A DNA stretch of 14,756 bases from an uncultured Clostridia bacterium (GCA_947627785.1 CANQXC010000012.1:1-14756), one strand, 5' to 3'. Shown: positions 1-7,330, counted from the first letter of the stretch. Numbers and translations are program-made. Notes: generated by a model not told the origin, from the sequence alone.

Positions 1-1
1 A

Positions 2-316
2 GGTGTAATAGTTATAGAAAAAGAGTCTACGAATTTAAGCGAAGATGATTTAATGTTATTAGCACTAGAAAATGGTGCAGAAAATTTAGAAAGTGAAGAT
101 GAATTTTATGAAATTACATGTGCACCACAAGATTTTGCACATTTAAGTGAAAGTTTAGAGAGTAATGGAATAACATTTTTAGAGGCAGATGTAAAAATGG
201 TACCTAATAATTATATAACGTTAGATGAAAATGGAATTAAAAGAATGGAATTGATTTTAGAGAAATTAGAAGAGCTAGATGATGTCATAGATGTATATCA
301 TAACTGGGATGAATAA
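2..316 (+). CDS. yebC: YebC/PmpR-family regulator, 3' part only
   Basis: The gene enters from the left edge; its reading frame is open from base 2 and gives 104 residues before TAA. The visible part is the C-terminal region of the YebC/PmpR (TACO1-like) family: it begins GVIVIEKE, then has the acidic stretch LSEDDLMLLALENGAENLE, the later segment with MVPNNYI, and the usual ending with a long helix (RMELILEKLEELDDV) and DVYHNWDE. Members are cytoplasmic proteins described as DNA-binding regulators and, more recently, as ribosome-associated factors helping translation of difficult stretches; which applies here cannot be read from the fragment. The N-terminal domain lies outside the window. It is followed at once by a strong terminator, so it ends its transcript. 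Family assignment is firm; the function is from family knowledge. Confidence 0.9.
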   Translation, partial: GVIVIEKESTNLSEDDLMLLALENGAENLESEDEFYEITCAPQDFAHLSESLESNGITFLEADVKMVPNNYITLDENGIKRMELILEKLEELDDVIDVYHNWDE

Positions 317-359
317 AAAAAAGTAAACCTACAATTAAAATTGTAGGTTTACTTTTTTT
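315..359. terminator. Bidirectional rho-independent terminator between yebC and tmcAL
   Basis: A perfect 15-bp inverted repeat (321-335 with 340-354) encloses the loop TAAA. It is flanked by a run of A on the left and a run of T on the right, so it reads as hairpin plus U-tract on both strands. It lies directly after the yebC stop codon and about 80 bases beyond the stop of the convergent tmcAL, and probably ends both transcripts. Confidence 0.92.
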
Positions 360-436
360 GATGTTTTTAATAATGTTCAAATTTATTCTAAATATATAAA
401 GTTTACGTTTTCTCTTCTAATCATTAATTCATGTTA

Positions 437-1660
437 TTATATAACAATTAATTTTTTAGTATAATCTAAATTAGCTTCTGGTGTTTTCTTAAATCCTAGA
501 GTATAAATATTTGTTGCAAAAATATCTTTTTCAAGCATACTTTTTAAAACTTTATTATTATTTTTTTCTAAGAAATCTTTTACAGAAATAACAACGTTGT
601 TTTTTTTGTTTTTGCTAATTTCAGAAAGCAAATTCTTACCATTTTCACTTACTCCTAAAACACGTAAATAAGGGGTAACTTTTTGAGAGTTTTCAAAATC
701 TTGTTTTGTGATATTAAGAAGGGCATATAGTAAGATTCTATTTATTCTAGTTAAAGTATAACGTTTTGATTTAATCATAAAAATTAAGTCATTAAGATTA
801 TTACATGAATTTACAGCTTCATTAATTTTAAATTCTAATCCTTCTGTAACATCTGGTAGATTAGCGATTTGTGCAATACTCATACATCTTAATTTATATA
901 TAATTTCTTTCTCAAATTGAGAAACATCTAAAACAAATCTTCCATTTCCTAATTCTGATTTTAAAATTGAATATGTAGTTTTAGGGACTAATTCTTTTAC
1001 AGATTTTTTATTAACAAGCATTTCACGAATACCAGTACTACTTGCAATATTATCAGATGGAGTTAAACTATTATAATTAGCACCGGAGCGTTTAATTGTT
1101 ATAGGTGTGATTGAACTTTTATATTTGAAAATCTGCTTTAAATATTCAATACCTAAAATATTATTTGAACCTGATAAAACATTAGCAGAACTACGAATAT
1201 CGTTTATGTATAAAAGCATAGCATTTTCTCGAGCTTTAGGATATGAAAGACCTTTAGCTAATTCATGATTTAGCATAGTAACATATTCAGGTGGTTCTTC
1301 GTAAAGAATTTCTGCAAATTTACTTAAAACAGAGATATCACCAGATTCACTGCCAAAAGATAGAGTAGTATCACATTTTAATGAATCAAGAATTTTTATG
1401 GCACCAGAAGCAAAATTTTCTGCACTAGAAATACTATAAATTGTTGGAAGCTCTATAACCATATCTACACCAGAACGTAGAGCCATTTCAGCTCTTGCCC
1501 ACTTGCTAATTAAAGCGGTATTACCACGTTCAACGAAATTTCCACTCATAACACAAACTACATAATCTGGTTTAGATATTTTAATAGATTCAGTTAATTG
1601 GTACAGATGACCATTGTGAAATGGGTTGTATTCACAAATAATTGCCAAAACTTTATTCAT
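437..1660 (-). CDS. tmcAL: tRNA(Met) cytidine acetate ligase (TmcAL/YlbM family)
   Basis: Protein of 407 residues, the usual family length. TmcAL uses ATP and acetate to make N4-acetylcytidine at the wobble base of elongator tRNA(Met), through an acetyl-adenylate. The N-terminus has the nucleotidyltransferase HxGH signature within ICEYNPFHNGH (H15, H18), then VMSGNFVERG (about 37-46), ISKWARAEMA, and DMVIELP with a typical SAENFASGA stretch near residue 80. The middle has SSTGIREML, and the C-terminal half is helical with YLRVLGV. ATG at 1660 is the first possible start because an in-frame TAG lies three codons upstream. An AAGGAG site precedes it, but with a long gap of about 15 bases. It is transcribed alone, divergently from rnhA and convergently to yebC. 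No in-frame CGG occurs in the gene. Confidence 0.93.
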   Translation of the reverse strand: MNKVLAIICEYNPFHNGHLYQLTESIKISKPDYVVCVMSGNFVERGNTALISKWARAEMALRSGVDMVIELPTIYSISSAENFASGAIKILDSLKCDTTLSFGSESGDISVLSKFAEILYEEPPEYVTMLNHELAKGLSYPKARENAMLLYINDIRSSANVLSGSNNILGIEYLKQIFKYKSSITPITIKRSGANYNSLTPSDNIASSTGIREMLVNKKSVKELVPKTTYSILKSELGNGRFVLDVSQFEKEIIYKLRCMSIAQIANLPDVTEGLEFKINEAVNSCNNLNDLIFMIKSKRYTLTRINRILLYALLNITKQDFENSQKVTPYLRVLGVSENGKNLLSEISKNKKNNVVISVKDFLEKNNNKVLKSMLEKDIFATNIYTLGFKKTPEANLDYTKKLIVI

Positions 1661-1686
1661 TATTTTCTAAACTTTCTCCTTATATA

Positions 1687-1716
1687 TTGATTTTTTTAAT
1701 ACATTATTGTTATAAT
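1687..1716 (+). promoter_or_regulatory. Predicted sigma-A-type promoter of rnhA (extended -10)
   Basis: TTGATT (1687-1692), an 18-base spacer and a perfect TATAAT (1711-1716) preceded by TGT, which makes an extended -10. It drives rnhA and possibly the downstream endoQ-like gene and topB, since no terminator is visible between them. Confidence 0.68.
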
Positions 1717-1740
1717 ATCATAATAAAAGAAAAAATACAA
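1712..1740 (-). promoter_or_regulatory. Predicted sigma-A-type promoter of tmcAL
   Basis: On the minus strand, TTGTAT (1740-1735) is followed by a 17-base spacer and TATTAT (1717-1712). This points toward tmcAL, leaving a leader of roughly 45 bases. Its -10 element overlaps the -10 of the opposite rnhA promoter. Sequence match only. Confidence 0.6.
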
Positions 1741-1765
1741 TTATTTTGGAGGAAATTTAAAAAAT

Positions 1766-2206
1766 ATGGAGAAAATTGTCATTTATACAGATGGAGCATG
1801 CTCAGGAAATCCTGGACCGGGTGGATGGGGAGCAATATTAATGTATAAAGATGTAAAAAAAGAGATAAGTGGCGGAATGAAGCAAACTACAAATAATATA
1901 ATGGAAATTACAGCAGTAATAGAGGGATTGAAATTGATAAAATATCCATGTGAAATAGATGTTTATAGTGATAGTGCCTATGTTGTAAATGCATTTAATA
2001 ATCATTGGATAGAAGGATGGATTAAGAAAAACTGGATTAATTCTAGCAAGGAGCCTGTGAAAAATAAAGAACTTTGGCAAGAGTTATATAGTTTAACTAA
2101 AAAACATAAAGTGAAATTTATAAAAGTAAAAGGACATAGTGATAATGAGTTTAATAATAGATGCGATGAGCTTGCAAGGGCGGCAATAAAAGATGTGCAA
2201 AATTAG
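1766..2206 (+). CDS. rnhA: Ribonuclease HI
   Basis: Protein of 146 residues, typical for the short bacterial RNase HI. It cuts the RNA strand of RNA-DNA hybrids in the cytoplasm (R-loops, primer remnants) with two metal ions. The catalytic set is complete and sits at the same positions as in the E. coli enzyme to within one residue: D9 (IYTDGAC), E47 (NNIMEITA), D69 (YSDSAYVV), H124 (KGHSDNE) and D134 (RCDELAR). The basic-protrusion region around HWIEGWIKKNW is present. GGAGG at 1748-1752 lies 13 bases before the ATG. It is the first gene after the divergent promoter and is followed 72 bases later by an endonuclease Q-like gene, giving a small DNA-maintenance group. Confidence 0.95.
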   Translation: MEKIVIYTDGACSGNPGPGGWGAILMYKDVKKEISGGMKQTTNNIMEITAVIEGLKLIKYPCEIDVYSDSAYVVNAFNNHWIEGWIKKNWINSSKEPVKNKELWQELYSLTKKHKVKFIKVKGHSDNEFNNRCDELARAAIKDVQN

Positions 2207-2278
2207 GTAAAATTACATTATGCCTTCACAAGGTTATCAATTTATGTTATATGGTTAAAAATGAAAGGAAGTAATAAA

Positions 2279-3466
2279 ATGTACGAAGTATTTGCAGATT
2301 TACATATACATATAGGAAGAAGTGAAAATAATAAACCAATAAAAATAACAGCAGCAAAATCATTAAATTTTGCAAATATTGCAAAAGAATGTAATGATAG
2401 AAAAGGTATAAATATAGCAGGAATAATTGATTGTGCTTCACCATATGTAATAGAAGATATTGAAAACTTTTTAAAAACAGGAGAAGCTTATGAGATTCAA
2501 GATGGAGGAATAATATACAAAAATAAAGTATGTATAATATTAGGTAGTGAAATAGAAACATCAGAAATAGGAATAGATGGTCATTGTGGAAGTGCTCATA
2601 ATATATGTTTCTTTCCATATTTAAATGATATAAAGGGCTTTTCAAAAGAGATGAGTAATCATATAAAAAATATAACATTAAGTTCACAAAGAGCCGATAT
2701 ATCAGCATATGACCTTATAGATATTGTAGAAAAATATAATGGTATATTAATTCCAGCACATTGTTTTACACCTCACAAAAGTTTTTATGGAAATTGCACA
2801 GATAGATTAGAAAAAATTTTCAAAGAAAAATATAGTAGAGTATTAGCAATAGAACTAGGATTAAGTGCTGATACTAATTTAGCAGATAACATTTCTGAAT
2901 TAGAAGGAAAGACGTTTTTAACAAATTCAGATGCACATTCATTACCTAAAATTGCAAGAGAATATAATAAAATACTAGTAGAAGATATAAGCTTTAAAGA
3001 GTTATTAAAAGCTTTAAAAAATGAAGATGGAAGAAAAATTGTAACAAATTATGGATTAGACCCCAAATTAGGTAAATATCATAGAACATACTGTGAAACA
3101 TGTGGTAAAAATATTCCAGGAGTAGCTCCAGTAACAAAATGTGATAATTGTGATAGTAAAAACATAACAATGGGAGTTTATGATAGAATACAAATAATAA
3201 AAGATAAAAAAGAAAGTAAAAGTCCAGCCAATAGACCACAATATGTATATCAAATACCTTTGTCTTTTATTCCGGGATTAGGAAATAAAACTATAGAAAA
3301 ATTATTAGGAAAATTTGAAACAGAGATGAACATATTACATAAACTATCATTTGATGATTTAGAAGCAGTAGTTGGAACAAAAAATGCAAGCAATATAGTA
3401 AGAGCTCGTGAGGGTAAAATGAAAGTACAAGAAGGTGGAGGAGGAATATACGGCAAAATTGAGTAG
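2279..3466 (+). CDS. Endonuclease Q-like PHP-domain nuclease (TIGR00375/YqxK type)
   Basis: Protein of 395 residues from ATG 2279, chosen because AAAGGAAG (2264-2271) stands 7 bases before it; the in-frame ATG at 2261 lies upstream of that site. An N-terminal PHP metal-binding domain is visible: DLHIH (D7, H9, H11), IDCASP (50-55), GSEIET (89-94), HNICFFP (107-113), PAHCFTPH (159-166) and NSDAH (216-220). Next comes a four-cysteine zinc site (C272, C275, C288, C291), and then IPLSFIPGLGNKTIEKLL (326-343), a helix-hairpin-helix-like segment. This order matches endonuclease Q, which in Thermococcales and some Bacillus nicks DNA 5' of deaminated bases such as uracil and hypoxanthine. The identification as this family is good; the actual activity is inferred. 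It is 21 bases before topB, probably in one transcript. Confidence 0.85.
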   Translation: MYEVFADLHIHIGRSENNKPIKITAAKSLNFANIAKECNDRKGINIAGIIDCASPYVIEDIENFLKTGEAYEIQDGGIIYKNKVCIILGSEIETSEIGIDGHCGSAHNICFFPYLNDIKGFSKEMSNHIKNITLSSQRADISAYDLIDIVEKYNGILIPAHCFTPHKSFYGNCTDRLEKIFKEKYSRVLAIELGLSADTNLADNISELEGKTFLTNSDAHSLPKIAREYNKILVEDISFKELLKALKNEDGRKIVTNYGLDPKLGKYHRTYCETCGKNIPGVAPVTKCDNCDSKNITMGVYDRIQIIKDKKESKSPANRPQYVYQIPLSFIPGLGNKTIEKLLGKFETEMNILHKLSFDDLEAVVGTKNASNIVRAREGKMKVQEGGGGIYGKIE

Positions 3467-3487
3467 AAAAACAAATAAGGTGAGATA

Positions 3488-5375
3488 ATGAAAAAGTTAC
3501 TAATAACAGAAAAACCATCTGTGGCAATGGAATTTGCAAAAGTTTTAAAACTAGATAATAATAGAAAAAATGGATATATGGAAAATGAAGAATGGGTAAT
3601 AACATGGTGTGTTGGTCATTTAGTTACAATGTCATATCCTGAAAAATATGATGAAAAGTTAAAATTCTGGAGATTAGATACATTGCCATTTATACCACAA
3701 GAATTTAAGTATGAAGTAATACCAAATGTAGAAAAACAATATGAAATACTTAAAAACCTTTTTAAGAGAGAAGATATAGATACAATATATGTAAGCACTG
3801 ACTCTGGAAGAGAAGGTGAGTACATATATAGATTAGTTGACCAGATGATAGGAGTAGAAGGGAAAGTAAAAAAAAGAGTATGGATAGATTCTCAAACAGA
3901 AGAGGAAATATTAAGGGGAATAAAAGAAGCAAAAGAATTATCGGAATACAATAGTTTAGCAGATTCTGCTTATTTGCGTGCCAAAGAAGATTATTTAATA
4001 GGAATTAATTTCTCAAGACTTTTATCAATAATATATGGAAAAAAGTTAGCGCAAGAAATAAAAGAAGAAAAAGCTTCTATATCAATAGGAAGAGTAATGA
4101 CTTGTGTATTACGGAATGATAGTTACAAGAGAAAGAGAAATAAGAAATTTTGTAAAAACAAAATATTATAAAATAAATGCAGAGCTTGAAAATTTTACAG
4201 CTGAGTGGAAAGTTAATGAAAAATCAAAATATTTTGAATCTCCAAAGTTATATAATGAATCAGGCCTGAAAAAGGAAGATGATGCCAAAAGTTTAATAGA
4301 AAGTTTAAAAGGCAAAAAAGCGGTAATAACTGAAATAAAAAAATCAAAGCAAAAAGAAAACGCACCTTTATTATTTAACCTAGCAGAGATACAAAATGAA
4401 TGTACCAAAAGATTTAAGATAAAACCAGATGAAACACTAGAAGTAATACAAAATTTATATGAGAAAAAGTTGGTAACATATCCTAGAACAGATGCAAGAG
4501 TTTTATCAACAGCTGTTGCAAAAGAAATATCTAAAAATTTAAATGGACTAGCAAAAAACCTAAAACAAGATGAAGAAATAAATGGATATATAACAAAAAT
4601 GGTAGAGGAAAAATATCCAACCAATAATTTAAGTAAAACAAAATATGTAAATGATAGTAAAATAACAGACCACTATGCAATTATACCAACAGGGCAAGGC
4701 TTTGAAAATTATGTCAAGTTACCAGAATTACATAGAGAAATATATAGAGTAATTGTAAAAAGATTTTTAGCAATATTTTATCCACCAGCTGAATTTAGCA
4801 AGATAAATGTAACAGTGGAAATAGAAAATGAAACATTTTATGCAAACGAAAAAATATGTACTAAAATAGGGTATTTGGAAGTTTTGAAACAACAAGATAA
4901 TAAGGAAGAAATAAACGAGAATTTAAAAGATTTAAAAAAAGGGCAAGAACTTGAAGCAAAAAAATTAAATATAAAAGAAGCAGAAACTACTCCACCAACA
5001 AGATATAATTCTGGTTCGTTAATTTTAGCAATGGAAAATGCAGGAAAGTTAATAGAAGATGAAGAATTAAGAGAGCAAATAAAAGGTGCAGGAATAGGTA
5101 CAAGTGCAACAAGAGGAGAAATAATAAAAAAGTTAGAAAAAATAAAACATATAGAGATAAATTCAAAAACACAAATAGTAACACCAACAGAGAAAGGCGA
5201 AGCAATATTTGATGTAGTAAATAAATCGATGCCAGATATGTTAAATCCAAAACTAACAGCAAGTTGGGAAAAGGGACTAGAAATGGTTGCAAATAAGGAA
5301 ATAAAGCCAGAAGAATTTATGAAAAAGCTAGAAAAGTACATAAAACTTAAATTTGAAAAATTTATATATAGATAA
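3488..5375 (+). CDS. topB: DNA topoisomerase III, interrupted by a +1 frameshift at 4112
   Basis: A type IA topoisomerase, which relaxes or decatenates DNA by cutting one strand through a tyrosine. Frame 1 (3488-4171) holds the Toprim domain (TEKPS with E8; STDSGREGE at 103-111) and runs to GRVMTCVL (residue 208), then leaves the family match and ends at TAA 4171. The match resumes exactly in the +1 frame at GGA 4113 (GMIVTREREIRNF) and runs to 5375, carrying the catalytic tyrosine in TYPRTD (Y331 in the joined numbering) and the GAGIGTSATRG motif. Skipping C4112 gives 628 residues with no other defect. That is shorter than B. subtilis TopB (about 727), with no C-terminal zinc fingers. The upstream piece alone lacks the active tyrosine and cannot work. 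Start: AAGGTGAG lies just before ATG 3488. See the linked lepA defect. Confidence 0.9.
4109..4115 (+). other. +1 frameshift site in topB (TTA CGG A)
   Basis: TTA (4109-4111), then an extra C (4112), then GGA (4113-4115). In the upstream frame the A-site codon would be CGG; skipping one base gives Leu-Gly as expected for the family. The upstream frame continues 19 more codons to TAA. No homopolymer surrounds the extra base. Confidence 0.85.
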
Positions 5376-5382
5376 AAGTAGC

Positions 5383-5426
5383 AAAAACTCAATACTTACA
5401 ATTTATAGGCTAAGTGTTGAGTTTTT
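5383..5426 (+). terminator. Rho-independent terminator after topB
   Basis: A 16-bp stem (5383-5398 with 5411-5426) has a single G-T wobble and a 12-base loop. The right arm ends in a TTTTT run. It lies 8 bases past the topB stop and separates the DNA-maintenance genes from the next cassette. Confidence 0.88.
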
Positions 5427-5436
5427 GTTAAAATTA

Positions 5437-5466
5437 TTTACAATTTTATGTAAAATGTGATATAAT
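5437..5466 (+). promoter_or_regulatory. Predicted promoter of the lipoprotein-like gene
   Basis: TTTACA (5437-5442), an 18-base spacer and TATAAT (5461-5466), preceded by TGA, making an extended -10. It lies just after the topB terminator, so the following gene is probably transcribed alone. Confidence 0.7.
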
Positions 5467-5505
5467 AAAAAATTATGTAGGCACTAGGCTCATTTAGAAA
5501 AAAAT

Positions 5506-5521
5506 CCAGATTGTAATCTGG
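5506..5521 (+). promoter_or_regulatory. Small leader hairpin next to the ribosome binding site
   Basis: CCAGAT and ATCTGG form a perfect 6-bp stem (7 bp if the loop shrinks to two bases) in the 5' leader. The stem ends two bases before the AGAAAGG ribosome binding site (5523-5529). It could influence translation or mRNA stability; no known riboswitch is recognised. Confidence 0.5.
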
Positions 5522-5539
5522 TAGAAAGGTAAAAAGGTT

Positions 5540-5914
5540 ATGAAAGCACGGATAATTTTCATATTGCTTTTAGTAATCGTAATGATTATTGGATGCAATG
5601 ATGAAACAATTCCAGTTCCAGATATCGAAGATGTTTATATCTATGATGCAGACGATAGTAGCATCAGCGATGAAATTGAGATTGATGGTTCGGAACTTGC
5701 AGAGGAAACTAACACGGAAGAGACACCAGAAGAGAATATTTCAAAGGAAAATTTTGGTATGTTTATTGGTATTGCCATTATTGGAATTGCCATTGTATTT
5801 CTAATAATTTGCATCAGGGAAAATTATAAAGGAAATCACTATTATAGTGTTCCAGTTCCATATCAGCCTATTGATAGAGATGAAGATAGTAGCAATGATG
5901 AAGAATCCAAATAA
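5540..5914 (+). CDS. Small acidic lipoprotein-like membrane protein, unknown function
   Basis: Not a family I recognise. The 124-residue protein starts with a basic N-terminus (K2, R4) and a hydrophobic run ending in a lipobox-like IIG|C with C19, so it looks like a lipidated exported protein. Residues 20-70 are very acidic (many D/E, with IPVPDIEDVYIYDADD and EIEIDGSELAEE). A second membrane segment follows at about 72-92, including the repeat IGIAIIGIAI, and then a polar tail (ENYKGNHYYSVPVPYQP, then acidic). AGAAAGG lies 10 bases before the ATG. Codon use differs from its neighbours: five ATC and many ATT Ile codons where the other genes mostly use ATA, and an in-frame CGG at codon 4, otherwise absent from unbroken genes here. 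It has its own promoter and terminator and may be a recent arrival. Confidence 0.75.
   Translation: MKARIIFILLLVIVMIIGCNDETIPVPDIEDVYIYDADDSSISDEIEIDGSELAEETNTEETPEENISKENFGMFIGIAIIGIAIVFLIICIRENYKGNHYYSVPVPYQPIDRDEDSSNDEESK
5765..5794 (+). repeat. 15-bp tandem duplication inside the lipoprotein-like gene
   Basis: Two adjacent 15-base units, ATTGGTATTGCCATT and ATTGGAATTGCCATT, differ at one position. They encode IGIAI twice in the second membrane segment, which suggests a short in-frame tandem duplication lengthened the helix. Confidence 0.85.
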
Positions 5915-5944
5915 ACTACTTTGAATGAAAATTGTAACCTTTAT

Positions 5945-5984
5945 TAGTAAAAATGATAGCGAAATTTCGCTATCATTTTTACTA
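5945..5984. terminator. 40-bp perfect palindrome, probable terminator
   Basis: Two exact 20-base arms meet at 5964/5965 (centre GAAATTTC), 30 bases after the lipoprotein-like stop. The arm contains a GC-richer core (GATAGCG) and an AAAAATGA/TCATTTTT flank, giving a long stable hairpin on either strand. The T run lies inside the right arm rather than after it, so it is a slightly unusual terminator; a protein-binding site is a lesser possibility. Confidence 0.75.
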
Positions 5985-6051
5985 GCATTCTATAATAAAA
6001 TTAAAAATATTTAAGGTTGAAAATTATGGTTAAATATATAATGTATTTTTA

Positions 6052-6080
6052 TTTCAAAGTAAAAAATTTAAGGATATAAT
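6052..6080 (+). promoter_or_regulatory. Possible promoter of ytfI-gerW
   Basis: TTTCAA (6052-6057), a 17-base spacer and TATAAT (6075-6080), about 65 bases before ytfI. The -35 is weak. Related sporulation genes in Bacillus are read by forespore sigma factors; I do not see a convincing sigma-F or sigma-G site here. Confidence 0.4.
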
Positions 6081-6145
6081 AGGTTTAAAATAGAAATATA
6101 TGGAAAAAATATTGTCAAAGGATATAGAAGTAGAAAGGAAATCTA

Positions 6146-6730
6146 ATGGCAATATTTTTTATAATTTTGTTATCAATAGTAATTTTATTAGGTCTATTAC
6201 TAAGATTTTCATCAGTTAAAATTAATATAGAAGAATTAGAAATTATAAATACCAAAATAGAAAAATTTAAGGTAAAAATAAGTTTGAATTTTTTAAACAA
6301 AATACCATGGATACAATTGAACATTGACCAAAAGAGACTTAAAAAGTTGAAAGATAATAATAAGTTAAAGATAATAAATAAAATATTAAAAACACGATTA
6401 TTAAAAGACTATAAAAATATAGGAAAAATATTAACAAAAAACTGGAAAAAAATTCTAGGAGAAACTAAAAAAATAAGATTAGAAAAATTAAATCTTGATG
6501 CACTTATAGGAACAGAGAGCGCAGACACCACAGCACTTGCTACATCAGCAGTATCAATTAGTGTGCCAATAATATTTGGTAGAAAAGCAGAGAGGTTATC
6601 ATATAATATAAAACCATTATATAAAGATAAAAATTATATATTTCTATCCATAAATTGTATAATTACCATAAAATTGGTACATATTATCAATATAAGGGAA
6701 ATAGTTACCAAAAGTATAAAGGTAAAATGA
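6146..6730 (+). CDS. ytfI: YtfI-like DUF2953 membrane protein
   Basis: Protein of 194 residues with one N-terminal membrane segment (about 3-20), then a basic, lysine-rich soluble part. The stretch LEKLNLDALIGTESADTTALATSAVSI (about 111-137) is the signature region of the DUF2953/YtfI family, whose members have a conserved D-x-x-I-G-T-x-D/S-A segment. Function is not established. The assignment is strengthened by position: in Bacillus and many clostridia ytfI sits directly before ytfJ/gerW, as here, where the GerW ribosome binding site begins at the ytfI stop. It is somewhat shorter than usual members. Start: AAAGGAAA stands about 6 bases before ATG 6146. Confidence 0.72.
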   Translation: MAIFFIILLSIVILLGLLLRFSSVKINIEELEIINTKIEKFKVKISLNFLNKIPWIQLNIDQKRLKKLKDNNKLKIINKILKTRLLKDYKNIGKILTKNWKKILGETKKIRLEKLNLDALIGTESADTTALATSAVSISVPIIFGRKAERLSYNIKPLYKDKNYIFLSINCIITIKLVHIINIREIVTKSIKVK

Positions 6731-6751
6731 AAGGAAGTGTTACTTAAAACT

Positions 6752-7294
6752 ATGGAAGAACATCCAATAGAAGGTCTTATGCTAACAGTAATGGATAGTA
6801 TAAGAGATATGATTGATGTAAATACAATTATAGGAGAGCCAATGCAAATACAAGAAGACATAACAATAATACCGATATCAAAATTAGGGTTTGGATTTGC
6901 AGCAGGTGGAAGTGAATTTAAAGGAGAATCAATAGAAGATTACAATAAAAAAGAAGATGAAGAAAGAATATCATATAGAAATCCATTCGGAGGCGGAAGT
7001 GGCGCCGGAATATCAATAAAACCAGTTGCATTTTTAGTAGTACAAGGAGATAGTGTAAAACTATTACCAGTGGAACATAACTGCACAATTGATAGAATAT
7101 TAGATTATCTACCTGATATGTGCAAAAAAGCAGAAAAGATGATGGACAAAATGATGAATAAAAAACAAGAAAAAGAAGAAATAAAAGTACAAAAACCAAA
7201 AATAAAAAAAGTAGATATAGATTATAAATATGATTATACCGAACCTAAAACTAATGATATAAAAACTAGTGAAGAAGAAAATGAAGATGAATAA
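6752..7294 (+). CDS. ytfJ: GerW/YtfJ family sporulation protein
   Basis: Protein of 180 residues opening with MEEHPIEGLM and then MIDVNTIIGEP, SKLGFGFAAGGSEF and a glycine-rich GGGSGAGISI, followed by PVAFLVVQGD. This is the strongly conserved pattern of GerW/YtfJ, a spore-formation protein reported to be needed in Bacillus for normal response of spores to some germinants. The C-terminal 45 residues are a lysine/glutamate-rich tail without family match. I start at ATG 6752 because this matches the family N-terminus; the GTG at 6737 overlaps the AAGGAAG ribosome binding site (6731-6737). It is coupled to ytfI by a 21-base gap and followed immediately by a terminator. The gene is good evidence for a spore-former lineage. 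Confidence 0.92.
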   Translation: MEEHPIEGLMLTVMDSIRDMIDVNTIIGEPMQIQEDITIIPISKLGFGFAAGGSEFKGESIEDYNKKEDEERISYRNPFGGGSGAGISIKPVAFLVVQGDSVKLLPVEHNCTIDRILDYLPDMCKKAEKMMDKMMNKKQEKEEIKVQKPKIKKVDIDYKYDYTEPKTNDIKTSEEENEDE

Positions 7295-7299
7295 TTATC

Positions 7300-7330
7300 A
7301 ATGCTCCCCTGCAAGGAGGGAGCATTTTAT
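7300..7330 (+). terminator. Rho-independent terminator after gerW
   Basis: A 9-bp stem (AATGCTCCC at 7300-7308 with GGGAGCATT at 7318-7326), a 9-base loop and a TTTTATT tail, directly after the gerW stop. Confidence 0.9.

Noticed and set aside
2247..2708. Long minus-strand frames opposite the endonuclease Q-like gene and elsewhere
   Set aside because: These are Leu/Phe/Tyr-rich mirror translations of AT-rich genes on the other strand, without ribosome binding sites.
4104..5375. The downstream part of topB as an independent gene starting at GTG 4104
   Set aside because: There is no ribosome binding site before it, the protein would lack the Toprim domain, and the homology continues seamlessly from the upstream frame.
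6099..6215. Small reading frame of 38 codons overlapping the start of ytfI
   Set aside because: It has no clear ribosome binding site, overlaps the conserved ytfI start and its peptide has no recognisable feature.
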